Positions 15,322-21,951 of a stretch of DNA of 32,165 bases are shown piece after piece. Position 1 is the first letter of the stretch. Each line of letters opens with the position of its first letter. The stretch is taken from positions 1-32,165 of the forward strand of contig CALAUH010000114.1 of the NCBI GenBank assembly GCA_937892225.1, given 5' to 3'. The translations under genes were made by a program, and so were the position numbers. The notes beneath the pieces are model-generated. The model did no database searches and was not told the origin of the DNA. It saw only the letters and a program-made list of their open reading frames with translations. This DNA comes from an uncultured Treponema sp. GTDB lineage: Bacteria > Spirochaetota > Spirochaetia > Treponematales > Treponemataceae.

Positions 15322-15636
15322 CAGTAACCCCATAACTTCTATTCTTCGTTATGGACTGGACTATATCTTCATCCTTATTATCAGGATGCACCGCACTTCG
15401 AACAGTTATCAAACCTGTCCTACTCCAATTATGGATAGTCTCTTGACTACAGTATTTCCAAGAAATACCACAGCACTGGATTGACCTATTAAATTGAAAG
15501 GCTTTCCCAGTTAGCAATTGCACAAATATTCAGTTACTAATATTCCAATCATAAAGATTGTTGCAATCACACCCATTGATAAAATGGTTCACGGTGTTTA
15601 TTACTATGCCATTACTGACATAGAGAGCAAAAGTTT
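15322..15636 (-). ncRNA. Group I self-splicing intron in recT (315 nt)
   Basis: Reading leftward, the conserved elements occur in order. P-like: AATTGCTAACTGGGAAAGCC (15500-15519). Q-like: CAATCCAGTGCTG (15471-15483). R: AAGAGACTA around 15436-15444. S: AAGATATAGTCC (15358-15369). P7 is GACTA/TAGTC between R and S. P8 is CATCCT/AGGATG just before S. P1 can form as GGGGU pairing with GCUCU, with U.G at the 5' splice site. The intron starts after U (15637) and ends in G (15322). It carries no endonuclease gene. Splicing restores RecT; without it exon 1 hits TAA at once. Confidence 0.9.
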
Positions 15637-15973
15637 ACCCCATCTGCCAATGGCAAGTCATTTCAAACTTACCATTAACTTTTTCATTATATGGAATTAA
15701 ATAAGACTGTCCTAAAGTTCCATTTAATTCCAAACCATAACTTGCTGCTTCTTTTAGTGATCTAAAGATTGAATCTTTTGAACAAACTAAAAGATTTTTC
15801 ATTTTTGGATTAGTGATAGCTAAATATGCCGATTGCATAAATCTATCAACATCAACTGTTCCTTTAGGAATTGCCGATAAAAAAGATTCTTTTCTATCTT
15901 TCAACCACTCACCTAAAGTGCCTTGTTTTTTTTCTGCAACCTGTTTAGTTGCATCCATTCCGTTAGTTTTCAT
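15637..15973 (-). CDS. recT: RecT single-strand annealing protein, exon 1
   Basis: This is the first 112 codons of RecT. It has the usual N-terminal region (GTLGEWLKDRKESFLSAIPK, FMQSAYLAITNPK), then SIFRSLKEAASYGLELNG, TLGQSYLIPYNEK and EMTCHWQMG, where homologues continue with YKGLI. RecT anneals complementary single strands during phage recombination and is the partner of the YqaJ exonuclease encoded just upstream. The ATG has AAGGAG 6 bases upstream. The exon ends at GGGGT, and the intron-encoded TAA follows. Confidence 0.88.
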
Positions 15974-16000
15974 TCTAACTCCTTATAATTAAGATAAAAA

Positions 16001-16089
16001 AAACACAAGACCTGAAAATTTCCCAGCATTTCAAATCTTGTGTTTCCGTTGCAAAATGCAACTAATAAAGCTGGGTAGAATTAGTTGCA
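16001..16089 (-). promoter_or_regulatory. recT leader: two hairpins with complementary loops and a T-tract
   Basis: Hairpin A: 10-bp stem 16057-16066/16080-16089, and its loop on the RNA strand contains CCCAGC. Hairpin B: 10-bp stem 16001-16010/16036-16045 plus an inner 5-bp stem (16013-16017/16029-16033), with loop containing GCUGGG. Hairpin B is followed on the minus strand by eight T, like an intrinsic terminator. The six-base loop complement could form a kissing pair. It lies in the 5' leader between promoter and recT ATG, or ends upstream transcripts. Confidence 0.6.
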
Positions 16090-16117
16090 CTTTATAATCT
16101 TTTAATCTACTTATTTT

Positions 16118-16133
16118 AAAAGATATATCTTGT
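16118..16133. promoter_or_regulatory. Operator-like palindrome, site C
   Basis: AAAAGATATATCTTGT is the mirror version of site A, sharing the same 12-bp palindrome AAGATATATCTT. It falls just downstream of the -10 box of the recT leader promoter, roughly +5 to +20. A similar sequence, AAAGATATTTCTTT, lies about 60 bp away at 16182-16195. Confidence 0.5.
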
Positions 16134-16144
16134 ATTTATAAAAT

Positions 16145-16172
16145 ATTATACATTAAAATCTTTTAAAATCAA
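16145..16172 (-). promoter_or_regulatory. Promoter of the recT leader
   Basis: Minus-strand TTGATT (16167-16172) is followed by a 16-bp spacer and TATAAT (16145-16150). The predicted start near 16138 gives a leader of about 165 nt containing site C and the two loop-complementary hairpins before the recT ATG. Confidence 0.5.
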
Positions 16173-16196
16173 GTAAATTAAAGAAATATCTTTATA

Positions 16197-16793
16197 TTAA
16201 GATAAAGAAATATCCTTTTTAGCCAGTGATTTTGCAACTTCTCTTGTTGCTTTAATATCAGATAGAGCTTCATGAGCATTATCTAAATTTATATGAAGAT
16301 AATCTGCAATTGTTACAAGTTTTCTGTTAGGTAAATAAGGCAATATTTTTTTTGAACTTGCTTTTTTTACCTGTTCATAAACATCTAAAATTTGAGGATA
16401 AAAATATTTTGTAAAGTCTAAATTATGATGATTAAATAAACTTACAAGATGCTTCCAGTCAAAATTAGCGTTATATCCACAGAAAAATAACTTTTCATTT
16501 TTATAAAAATTAGTACAATCCTCTAAAAAATCAGTAATTTTTTTTACTATTATTGATGATTTTTCAAAAGATTCTATTTTATCTTTTGTATAACCATGAA
16601 TTTTTCCTGATTCTTCATTATATTCAATTCCTGGAATATCAAAAGGATTAAGATAATAAACTTTTTCAGTTTCATCTTTTTTTTGTTTTCCAGTTACTTC
16701 CTGAGTTGAAACAAATATAAAACCAATTTCAAACGGAGCAGCATTATAAATTTCTAATCCGGTAGTTTCTGTATCACACCATAGAAATTTCAT
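16197..16793 (-). CDS. DnaQ-like 3'-5' exonuclease (DEDDh)
   Basis: 198 aa. ExoI is LWCDTETTGLE (Asp7, Glu9). ExoII is FCGYNANFDWKHL, with the catalytic Asp. ExoIII is HEALSDIKATREV, with His and Asp. This is the complete DEDDh set of polymerase III epsilon-type exonucleases. It degrades single strands 3'-5' and may trim recombination or replication intermediates. It sits between YqaJ and RecT, a position that suggests a recombination role. It is followed by a promoter and the recT leader. Confidence 0.88.
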   Translation of the reverse strand: MKFLWCDTETTGLEIYNAAPFEIGFIFVSTQEVTGKQKKDETEKVYYLNPFDIPGIEYNEESGKIHGYTKDKIESFEKSSIIVKKITDFLEDCTNFYKNEKLFFCGYNANFDWKHLVSLFNHHNLDFTKYFYPQILDVYEQVKKASSKKILPYLPNRKLVTIADYLHINLDNAHEALSDIKATREVAKSLAKKDISLS

Positions 16794-16795
16794 TT

Positions 16796-17797
16796 TTAAA
16801 CCTCACTTATTCTCATAACTTTAGATACACTTTCTTTACAATATTTATCATAAAGACCATCTTTTTTAAGTTCAAAAGAATTAATTGATTTTCTTACCTG
16901 AGAATTATAAGTTAATTTATAATTGCTACCAATTGCTGTTGTTTTTTCGGCTTTATCAAATCCTAAACTTAATTTACTTAAATTAATTAAAATCTCATTT
17001 TTAATTCTATCTGATTCATTAGATAAATCTTTTATTTGTGAATCTAATAAAAGTTTTTTCTCTAATAATTTTTCAGTTACTTCATCAAGTTTAATTTCTT
17101 CATCAAGCGGTAAAGATTTTGTATATTCAGATTCAGAATCAACTCCAATAGGTTCAGGTGGATTGTTTTTACATACGAAATTTTCCCAAAATTCTTTTTC
17201 TTTTGGTATTAATTTTTCATATATAAAATCATCATTTCTTTTAATAATATAATGTTTTGCATCTTTTGTATTAAAGAAAAAGGCTGTTAAAATAAACCAT
17301 TTCAGTCCGGTTACACACATATAATGTTGAACCTGACAATAATAACTATCAGGAATTTCATCATCTGTAAAACCATCACCATTAGTAGACGTTTTTATTT
17401 CATAACCGCCTAAACCTTCAACACTTTCCCCACCTATATTTACCTGATGACTAGCATAGCACAATCCATCTAAATTTGCGTTCATAAACGGATAATCAAT
17501 ACTTGTATACATACCTGGTACTGTTGAAATTTCAATATCAAGTTCTTTTGCTGCCTTTTGTCTTATTGGATCTTCTAAGATATGCCCCCATTCAGTAGAA
17601 TTGTTACCTTCAAACCCCTCAACACCTTTTTTCTGCATATAAACAGTTAATGGTGAAGCATATTTATTTAATCCTAAAATTGCTCCAGCATCACTTCCAC
17701 CAATTCCGGTTTTACGCAATTCTAACCATTTTTCAGGTTCTTCATCCTGAATTATAGACGTAAATTTTGCTTTAATTTCTTCATTAACATTAATCAT
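16796..17797 (-). CDS. YqaJ-type viral exonuclease
   Basis: 333 aa. The family start is EKWLELRKTGIGGSDAGAIL (residues 22-41). EWGHILEDPIR has the catalytic Glu, then FMNANLDGL (Asp110) and GGYEIKTS (Glu133-x-Lys135), the D...ExK metal site of lambda-exonuclease-like recombination nucleases. It resects double-strand ends to make the strands that RecT anneals. GAGG lies 6 bases before the ATG. The last third is helical and charged, with a loss of clear motifs. Confidence 0.9.
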   Translation of the reverse strand: MINVNEEIKAKFTSIIQDEEPEKWLELRKTGIGGSDAGAILGLNKYASPLTVYMQKKGVEGFEGNNSTEWGHILEDPIRQKAAKELDIEISTVPGMYTSIDYPFMNANLDGLCYASHQVNIGGESVEGLGGYEIKTSTNGDGFTDDEIPDSYYCQVQHYMCVTGLKWFILTAFFFNTKDAKHYIIKRNDDFIYEKLIPKEKEFWENFVCKNNPPEPIGVDSESEYTKSLPLDEEIKLDEVTEKLLEKKLLLDSQIKDLSNESDRIKNEILINLSKLSLGFDKAEKTTAIGSNYKLTYNSQVRKSINSFELKKDGLYDKYCKESVSKVMRISEV

Positions 17798-17948
17798 TTA
17801 GGACCTCACAAATTTTAGTATCATCAATTTTTTTCTGTAATTTTTCTGCTACAGAGTACCAAAAATTTCTACTCCATTCAGTTTCACAACGAATTGCACA
17901 ATTTATACAAATTTCTTTTTTATTTTCTAATATTTCAATTTTACTCAT
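17790..17948 (-). CDS. Small Cys-rich protein (52 aa)
   Basis: It starts with ATG at 17946-17948 behind AGGAG. The sequence contains KEICINCAIRCETEWS and a further Cys (KICEVL), giving CxxCxxxC near the middle. It overlaps the YqaJ gene by 8 nt. It is too short to assign. Like other small genes in this phage it could bind a zinc ion. Confidence 0.65.
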   Translation of the reverse strand: MSKIEILENKKEICINCAIRCETEWSRNFWYSVAEKLQKKIDDTKICEVLND

Positions 17949-17965
17949 ATATTTTATCTCCTAGT

Positions 17966-18151
17966 TTAATTGTATTTATCTGTTGTTTCTTCCGTAAATA
18001 ATTCATGTTCTTTTGGATCAAGATTATTTTCTTTCATATATTCAATTACTTTATTTTCTGAACTTTGAATTGAAGTAGTAGTTACTGAAAAAATTATATC
18101 TTTAAATCCATATCCAGCTTTAGTTAAATAAGTAGTAAAACATTCACTCAT
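17966..18151 (-). CDS. Hypothetical protein (61 aa)
   Basis: It begins MSECFTTYLTKAGYGFKDII and ends in a polar acidic region. There is no membrane helix. AGGAG lies 7 bases before the ATG. The gene sits between the antirepressor and the YqaJ operon genes. No family is recognised. Confidence 0.6.
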   Translation of the reverse strand: MSECFTTYLTKAGYGFKDIIFSVTTTSIQSSENKVIEYMKENNLDPKEHELFTEETTDKYN

Positions 18152-18159
18152 ATATACTC

Positions 18160-19221
18160 CTATTCAGCTTTACCAAATTCAGATTTTTTTAAATTTTTTG
18201 TTGCTTCTCTAATATCTGAATAAAGTTTAACTATTTTATCTTTATATGTTTTAGAAATTTTTATTGGATATGAATTTAAAAAATAACCGGAATTAATTGC
18301 ATCGGTAGTTAATAAACCTTCTGAATCAATATAATGCTGTAATTTAAGATAGTTTTTTATTACTTCTTTAGGTTCTTTTACTTCTTTTGCAACTTCATCT
18401 AAAGTATAAAAACAATAATCATTTATTCTATCAATAAATGTATTATTACAATCAGGACAATTATTAATTGCTGTTTTAATTAAATTATTTGCTGATTTTT
18501 TATATTTGTTACAAAAATAAGTGATACCATCCATATTCAGCATTAATTGTTCACCAGTAGAATCAACATTTTTATTGAATGTTCTTAATGTAAAATATTT
18601 CTGATATTCAGAATAAGCACGATATTCACCAATTGAATTTTTATAAATATATTTACTTTTTAGGATTGTCATAAATTCGTTTTGAGATAATCCAATTTTT
18701 GCTGCCATATCTCTGAAATTTATGCACTTTGAACGGTCTACTAACTGATCATATACATCTGCTTTAGGTTTCATTACTTCAATTGCAGCATCTTTTTTAG
18801 CAATAACATTTTGAGCTACCAAAAGAGCTTTAGCCATCAATTGTTCATCAGATAAGTTTTCCTGTCCTACAATGTAACCGCCATTATTTCTAAGTTCATG
18901 AAGAATCTTTTTAACTTCCTTTTTGAACTGTTTGGCAATTGGTTTTCTGGATAACATCAGGATTTCATATAATCCATTTTCTGTTACAAATGAACATTCA
19001 CGATTTTGACCTGATACCAAGATTGTTGATACCAACTTTTCATCTTCATCAATGCTACTTAACATCATAGATACGTTATAAGCACCTTTAGAAGTTTTTG
19101 CATAATCAATCCATTCTGCTACATCTTTAGCAAGGAATAATGGATTTTCAACTGATCCGTAAACTGTAAAATCTTTATCTAAAACATTCTGTCTATTAAT
19201 AATCTGTAATGTATTTTCCAT
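18160..19221 (-). CDS. Bro-N/KilAC phage antirepressor
   Basis: 353 aa. The N-terminal BRO domain (about residues 15-115) is seen as FTVYGSVENPLFLAKDVAEW, SGQNRECSFVTENGLYEILM and KPIAKQFKKEVKKILHELRN. The C-terminal KilAC/ANT region begins near MKPKADVYDQLV and contains NFRDMAAKIGLSQNEFMTIL. Such proteins bind the lysogenic repressor or its DNA and release lytic promoters. It is the second gene of the leftward operon facing the CI-like genes, the classical place. Overall length is ordinary, with an added C-terminal domain after ~230. Confidence 0.88.
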   Translation of the reverse strand: MENTLQIINRQNVLDKDFTVYGSVENPLFLAKDVAEWIDYAKTSKGAYNVSMMLSSIDEDEKLVSTILVSGQNRECSFVTENGLYEILMLSRKPIAKQFKKEVKKILHELRNNGGYIVGQENLSDEQLMAKALLVAQNVIAKKDAAIEVMKPKADVYDQLVDRSKCINFRDMAAKIGLSQNEFMTILKSKYIYKNSIGEYRAYSEYQKYFTLRTFNKNVDSTGEQLMLNMDGITYFCNKYKKSANNLIKTAINNCPDCNNTFIDRINDYCFYTLDEVAKEVKEPKEVIKNYLKLQHYIDSEGLLTTDAINSGYFLNSYPIKISKTYKDKIVKLYSDIREATKNLKKSEFGKAE

Positions 19222-19223
19222 AA

Positions 19224-19784
19224 TTACCCCTCCAATCCATAATTAAATCCGAAAATTTTAATTAATAATTCAATATCTTTCTGTTCTAATTCAAACCATT
19301 CACCAGATATTTTTTTTGATAAAAAGTAATTATGTAGGTATTTTTCAGCTTTTACGGAATCTTTTACACTTCGATACGCTATTAATTCAACAAATAAATT
19401 TCCAATTTTAAATGTCTTTTCTCTAATATCAAGATTTGTTGTTCTTCCAATTTTATAAATATTTTTTTCGTTTAACTGTTTTGCAAGATAGACAAACTGA
19501 TTTGTGTTTTTTTCTTTTTCAAAAACTTTTTTTAGATTTGATGAATCCAATGAAAAATTAAAAAACTCTTTCATTGTATTTTCTGATATGTAAATAATAT
19601 TACTTAAAAAGAATATTTCACATAAATTAAATTCATATTCAGAATTATCAAAATTAATATCTGAATAAGTTTCAATTGCCAAATCAAAACAAACTTGACA
19701 TTCTTCTAACAAGGCTTTTACTTTTTGAATTTTTTGTGGTAAACTTTCTGGTGAGTTTACCGATAATGAATTTGTAGGATTCAT
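19224..19784 (-). CDS. GIY-YIG/T5orf172-type nuclease-like protein
   Basis: 186 aa. The C-terminal ~90 residues match the T5orf172/MUG113 variant of the GIY-YIG fold: QFVYLAKQLNEKNIYKIGRT, TNLDIREKTFKIGNLFVELI, a KAEKYLHNYF helix with Glu, and GEWFELEQ. These proteins are often linked to antirepressor-type Bro genes, and this is the first gene of the leftward operon. Nuclease activity is possible but not certain. The ATG follows AAGGAG. A large hairpin starts directly upstream of the ribosome site. Confidence 0.78.
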   Translation of the reverse strand: MNPTNSLSVNSPESLPQKIQKVKALLEECQVCFDLAIETYSDINFDNSEYEFNLCEIFFLSNIIYISENTMKEFFNFSLDSSNLKKVFEKEKNTNQFVYLAKQLNEKNIYKIGRTTNLDIREKTFKIGNLFVELIAYRSVKDSVKAEKYLHNYFLSKKISGEWFELEQKDIELLIKIFGFNYGLEG

Positions 19785-19795
19785 GTAATCTCCTT

Positions 19796-19996
19796 GTCAT
19801 TTCTTTGAACACTAGATATGTGGAAGTTGATAGTGTTCAGGAAATGACTTGTAATAAAAAAGCCTTACAACTTCAATCTACTTTTATTTCTAAAAGTCCT
19901 CACCAGATTAAAGTTATAAGACTATAAACTGTAAAACAGTTCAGAGAAGATGAGGGATTTTCTCAACTGTCTTTTATTTAGGGATTAACAATCCCT
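19796..19996 (-). ncRNA. Long structured 5' leader of the antirepressor operon
   Basis: Between the leftward promoter (start near 20002) and the ATG at 19784 lie about 215 nt with several inverted repeats. GTCATTTC/TGAACACTA pair with 19831-19848 (17 bp with a small internal loop) right before the ribosome site. TTGTAA/TTACAA is 19849-19870. ACTTTTA/TAAAAGT is 19880-19897. AACAGTT-type pairing spans 19936-19970. AGGGATT/AATCCCT is 19980-19996. AGGGATT also recurs at 19953-19959, so the AATCCCT at 19990-19996 has two possible partners. It could be a regulatory RNA. No known riboswitch is recognised. Confidence 0.55.
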
Positions 19997-20007
19997 TGTA
20001 TGCTTTA

Positions 20008-20036
20008 GTTATATATCACATTTTATGATATGTCAA
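20008..20036 (-). promoter_or_regulatory. Early leftward promoter with embedded operator
   Basis: Minus-strand TTGACA (perfect -35, 20031-20036), a 17-bp spacer and TATAAC (20008-20013). The spacer itself is the inverted repeat TATCA-N7-TGATA (20014-20030), so a repressor bound there blocks the polymerase. A second inverted repeat ATCAT-N5-ATGAT lies at 20036-20050 beside the -35, between this promoter and the rightward repressor gene. Confidence 0.72.
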
Positions 20037-20050
20037 TCATAATATATGAT
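20036..20050. promoter_or_regulatory. Second operator-like inverted repeat
   Basis: ATCAT-AATAT-ATGAT, between the leftward -35 box and the repressor gene. Its half-site ATCAT matches those in the spacer operator (20014-20030) and the AATGATT/AATCATT repeat near the second repressor. It is probably bound by one or both CI-like proteins. Confidence 0.5.
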
Positions 20051-20078
20051 ATTTTTTTATATTTTAAAGGAATTTTTT

Positions 20079-20393
20079 ATGGATTTAAGTATTAATGATT
20101 TAATCGAACGCATAAAAAGTATTCAGCCACTTAAAAACCTAGAATCAATTGGATTTTCTCAAAATACAATTAACAACTGGAAATATAGAAATACATTTCC
20201 AAAATCCGATGATCTTTATAAAATCTCCCAATTCCTTAATGTTTCTATGGAATACCTCCTTACTGGTGAAGATAAAGAAAATAATCTATCTCAGGATGAA
20301 ACAGAATTATTAACTAATTACAGAAAACTCCAGGAACACGATAAATCAATGTTACAAGTCATGGTTTCTGCTATGGCTAGTAATAAAAAATAA
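20079..20393 (+). CDS. CI-like HTH transcriptional repressor 1
   Basis: 104 aa on the plus strand, divergent from the antirepressor operon. The HTH is SIGFSQNTINNWKYRNTFPK with KSDDLYKISQFLNVSMEYLL (about residues 20-65), typical of the XRE/CI family. A helical tail (ELLTNYRKLQEHDKSMLQVM) probably dimerises. The start is chosen at the ATG after AAAGGA (7-base gap). The upstream in-frame ATG at 20046 would contain that ribosome site. It probably represses the leftward promoter. There is no LexA-like protease domain, so induction likely needs an antirepressor. Confidence 0.83.
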   Translation: MDLSINDLIERIKSIQPLKNLESIGFSQNTINNWKYRNTFPKSDDLYKISQFLNVSMEYLLTGEDKENNLSQDETELLTNYRKLQEHDKSMLQVMVSAMASNKK

Positions 20394-20397
20394 CTCG

Positions 20398-20461
20398 TTC
20401 GACATTAATGTCGAATTGTGATAACCACCTTTCTTAGTTTCGACTTCTAAGTCGATACTAA
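20398..20461. promoter_or_regulatory. Two related perfect palindromes between the repressor genes
   Basis: TTCGACATTAATGTCGAA (20398-20415) is an 18-bp perfect palindrome. TCGACTTCTAAGTCGA (20440-20455) is a 16-bp palindrome whose flanks pair further (TTAGT/ACTAA, 20434-20461, with one T-T mismatch). Both fit TCGAC-W-T-NN-A-W-GTCGA. TCGA is rare in this AT-rich DNA, so two copies 42 bp apart are striking. They may be protein-binding sites or hairpins ending the first repressor transcript. Confidence 0.5.
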
Positions 20462-20497
20462 AATGTTTTAATGGCGAATCACCTTTTTTATATTAAA

Positions 20498-20586
20498 AAA
20501 CCTTAATTATAAAGACCGTTAGGTTACGAGCCTGATTCCCAAGTCTAAGAAGGAATCCGATCTTTATAATTAAGGTTTCTTTTTTT
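20498..20586 (+). terminator. 18-bp stem with branched loop and T-tract
   Basis: AAACCTTAATTATAAAGA (20498-20515) pairs perfectly with 20561-20578, and CTTTTTTTT follows. The 45-nt inside can form small helices (TTAGG/CCTGA with a 7-nt loop, or GATTCC/GGAATC). It works as a terminator for the first repressor. The length and branched interior are more than a terminator needs, so a small RNA is possible. Confidence 0.6.
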
Positions 20587-20658
20587 TAGACTTTATTTTA
20601 TCAATTCGTTACGTTGATAAATAATCATTATTGATTACTAAAATAATAATAAATGATA

Positions 20659-20701
20659 AATGATTATAAGTCAATCATTTTTGATTAAATTATGTTATAA
20701 A
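20659..20701 (+). promoter_or_regulatory. Operator and extended -10 promoter for the second repressor
   Basis: AATGATT-N7-AATCATT (20659-20679) is an inverted repeat placed at the -35 region of an extended -10 (TG-T-TATAAA, -10 at 20696-20701). Its half-site resembles those at 20014-20050. The upstream stretch also carries several ATCATT/TGATT motifs (20625-20690). The second CI-like gene starts 30 bp downstream. Confidence 0.45.
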
Positions 20702-20730
20702 TAATCATATATAACCGATAAGGAATGTGT

Positions 20731-21078
20731 ATGAATATTTTTTTAACAAATTTAAAAGATGAATTAGAATTTAAGTGTATTACTCATAAAGAATTAGCAG
20801 CAAAAACAGGAATATCAATTAATACGATTCATTCCTGGTTTTCCAAAGATATTATTCCGCCTTTAGATTCTGCATATAAAATTTCTCAGGCAATTAACCA
20901 ACCGTTAGAATATTTAATTAATGGTGATATTTTTGAACCTAATAATTATCACTTACCTACAAGAGAAATTTCGTTATTAGAAAATTATAGAAAATTGTCT
21001 AACAATCAGAAAAACGCTATAGATAAATGTGTTGAAATATTATCTAAAGATTATATTCAAAAAGATAATGATTTATGA
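20731..21078 (+). CDS. CI-like HTH transcriptional repressor 2
   Basis: 115 aa. The HTH is KELAAKTGISINTIHSWFSK (about residues 20-39) followed by SAYKISQAINQPLEYLING. The C-terminal helix ISLLENYRKLSNNQKNAIDK resembles the tail of repressor 1, so the two are paralogues with different recognition helices. The start at ATG 20731 sits six bases from AAGGA. An ATG at 20725 touches the site and is unlikely. It is convergent with the early leftward operon. It may set an alternative state, or regulate the ACAAGAT-type operators. Confidence 0.82.
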   Translation: MNIFLTNLKDELEFKCITHKELAAKTGISINTIHSWFSKDIIPPLDSAYKISQAINQPLEYLINGDIFEPNNYHLPTREISLLENYRKLSNNQKNAIDKCVEILSKDYIQKDNDL

Positions 21079-21150
21079 TTTCAAAGAACATATCTAATTA
21101 AGATTTTTGAAATATAATAAAATAATCATTGAATAACACATCAAAAAACG

Positions 21151-21187
21151 GTCAAAATCCGTCAAATTTAAAATGACTGTTTTTGAC
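21151..21187. terminator. Bidirectional terminator between convergent genes
   Basis: GTCAAAA (21151-21157) pairs with TTTTGAC (21181-21187), and GTCA (21161-21164) with TGAC (21174-21177). T-runs follow on both strands (plus strand after 21187, minus strand before 21151). It ends the rightward repressor and leftward early transcripts. Confidence 0.6.
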
Positions 21188-21236
21188 TTTTTTTAAAAAC
21201 TTCATTCTTCTTTATAAGTTCTTTAACATCAGCCAT
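21168..21236 (-). CDS. 22-aa micropeptide gene at the end of the early operon
   Basis: ATG at 21234-21236 with the perfect AAAGGAG site five bases upstream, the same AAGGAGTAAATATG cassette that starts several longer genes here. The product is polar and basic, starting MADVKELIKKNEVF. Its last codons run into the terminator stem. The strength of the ribosome site argues that it is translated. No function is suggested. Confidence 0.45.
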   Translation of the reverse strand: MADVKELIKKNEVFKKSQKQSF

Positions 21237-21238
21237 AT

Positions 21239-21592
21239 TTACTCCTTTTCTGCTAGTTGCCAATATTCATTGTTTTTACAACTTACATAAAATCTACAGA
21301 ATACACTGGTTTTGGAAGAATTATTTTTGCAATTAAAACAATTTCTTAACTTTACATTTACTTCATCAACGGCTTTACAATGTGCTTTCAGTTCTGCATT
21401 TTCTTCTTTCATATTAATAATTTCTTGAATAGTCATTCCTGCACAGGTTACTTTTCCTTGTTGGAAGTCCTCTCGCAATTCATCTCTACCACTTTCTTCA
21501 CCTAGTTCAAAACCATAAATAAAACCTTGTTCATAGTAATAGTTTCCACCAGATGTTTCTTTGGCTTTGTTTTTTATTTCTTCATCTGACAT
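21239..21592 (-). CDS. Cys-rich early protein with C-terminal LAE motif (117 aa)
   Basis: Residues 15-45 are a polar helix (YGFELGEESGRDELREDFQQ). ENAELKAHCKAVDEV then leads to the zinc-knuckle-like NCFNCKNNSSKTSVFCRFY and SCKNNEYWQLAEKE. CxxC...C...C ending in YW-x-LAE is shared with the protein at 22468-22926 (PNWELAE). ATG with AAGGAG 7 bases upstream; a TTG six codons earlier is ignored. The stop overlaps the next ribosome site. Possibly a DNA- or RNA-binding accessory protein. Confidence 0.65.
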   Translation of the reverse strand: MSDEEIKNKAKETSGGNYYYEQGFIYGFELGEESGRDELREDFQQGKVTCAGMTIQEIINMKEENAELKAHCKAVDEVNVKLRNCFNCKNNSSKTSVFCRFYVSCKNNEYWQLAEKE

Positions 21593-21596
21593 AGGT

Positions 21597-21950
21597 CTAC
21601 TCCTTATCAAAACCTAAAGTACAGTAAGTATCAAAACCACTACCTTCTGTATCTGCAACTGTTTCAACATCATCAGGATATTTTACATACCCATAAGGAC
21701 AATATTGGCACAGCTTATATTCATCTTCACATGTTGGTGTTGTGCTGTTCATTTTTCTCTTACTCCTTTCCATTCTGATTTTATCAATCAATTCCCTTTT
21801 TAATTTTCTACACTTGTGTTTACATTCACCACAATATGCGTTGTATTTATTACACCGTATATATTCAACACCTAACTCCCAATCTGCCCAGCCAGAGTAA
21901 TGTTTGCACTTTTTACAAATATCTCTTATTTCATAATCGAAGTTTCTCAT
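21597..21950 (-). CDS. Cys-rich early protein (117 aa)
   Basis: About thirteen Cys. The N-terminus ICKKCKHYSGW, IRCNKYNAYCGECKHKC and a second cluster after residue 72 (CEDEYKLCQYCPYGY, YCTLGFDKE) suggest two zinc sites separated by a basic helix (LKRELIDKIRMERSKRKM). The family is not recognised. It sits in a block of similar Cys-rich genes. It ends with DKE and the stop inside the next ribosome site. Confidence 0.65.
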   Translation of the reverse strand: MRNFDYEIRDICKKCKHYSGWADWELGVEYIRCNKYNAYCGECKHKCRKLKRELIDKIRMERSKRKMNSTTPTCEDEYKLCQYCPYGYVKYPDDVETVADTEGSGFDTYCTLGFDKE

Positions 21951-21951
21951 T

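Noticed and set aside
15322..15523. N-terminal extension of RecT exon 2 read through the intron
   Set aside because: The frame is open by chance from a TTG at 15523, but it covers the conserved P7/P8/S parts of the group I intron and encodes sequence unlike RecT.
15518..15700. Plus-strand open frame across the intron start
   Set aside because: Antisense to recT exon 1 and the intron. No ribosome site, no family.
20516..20560. Anticodon-arm-like stem (TTAGG/CCTGA, loop TTACGAG)
   Set aside because: A 7-nt loop with U at position 33 resembles an anticodon arm, but there are no acceptor, D or T arms, and the outer 18-bp stem does not fit a tRNA.
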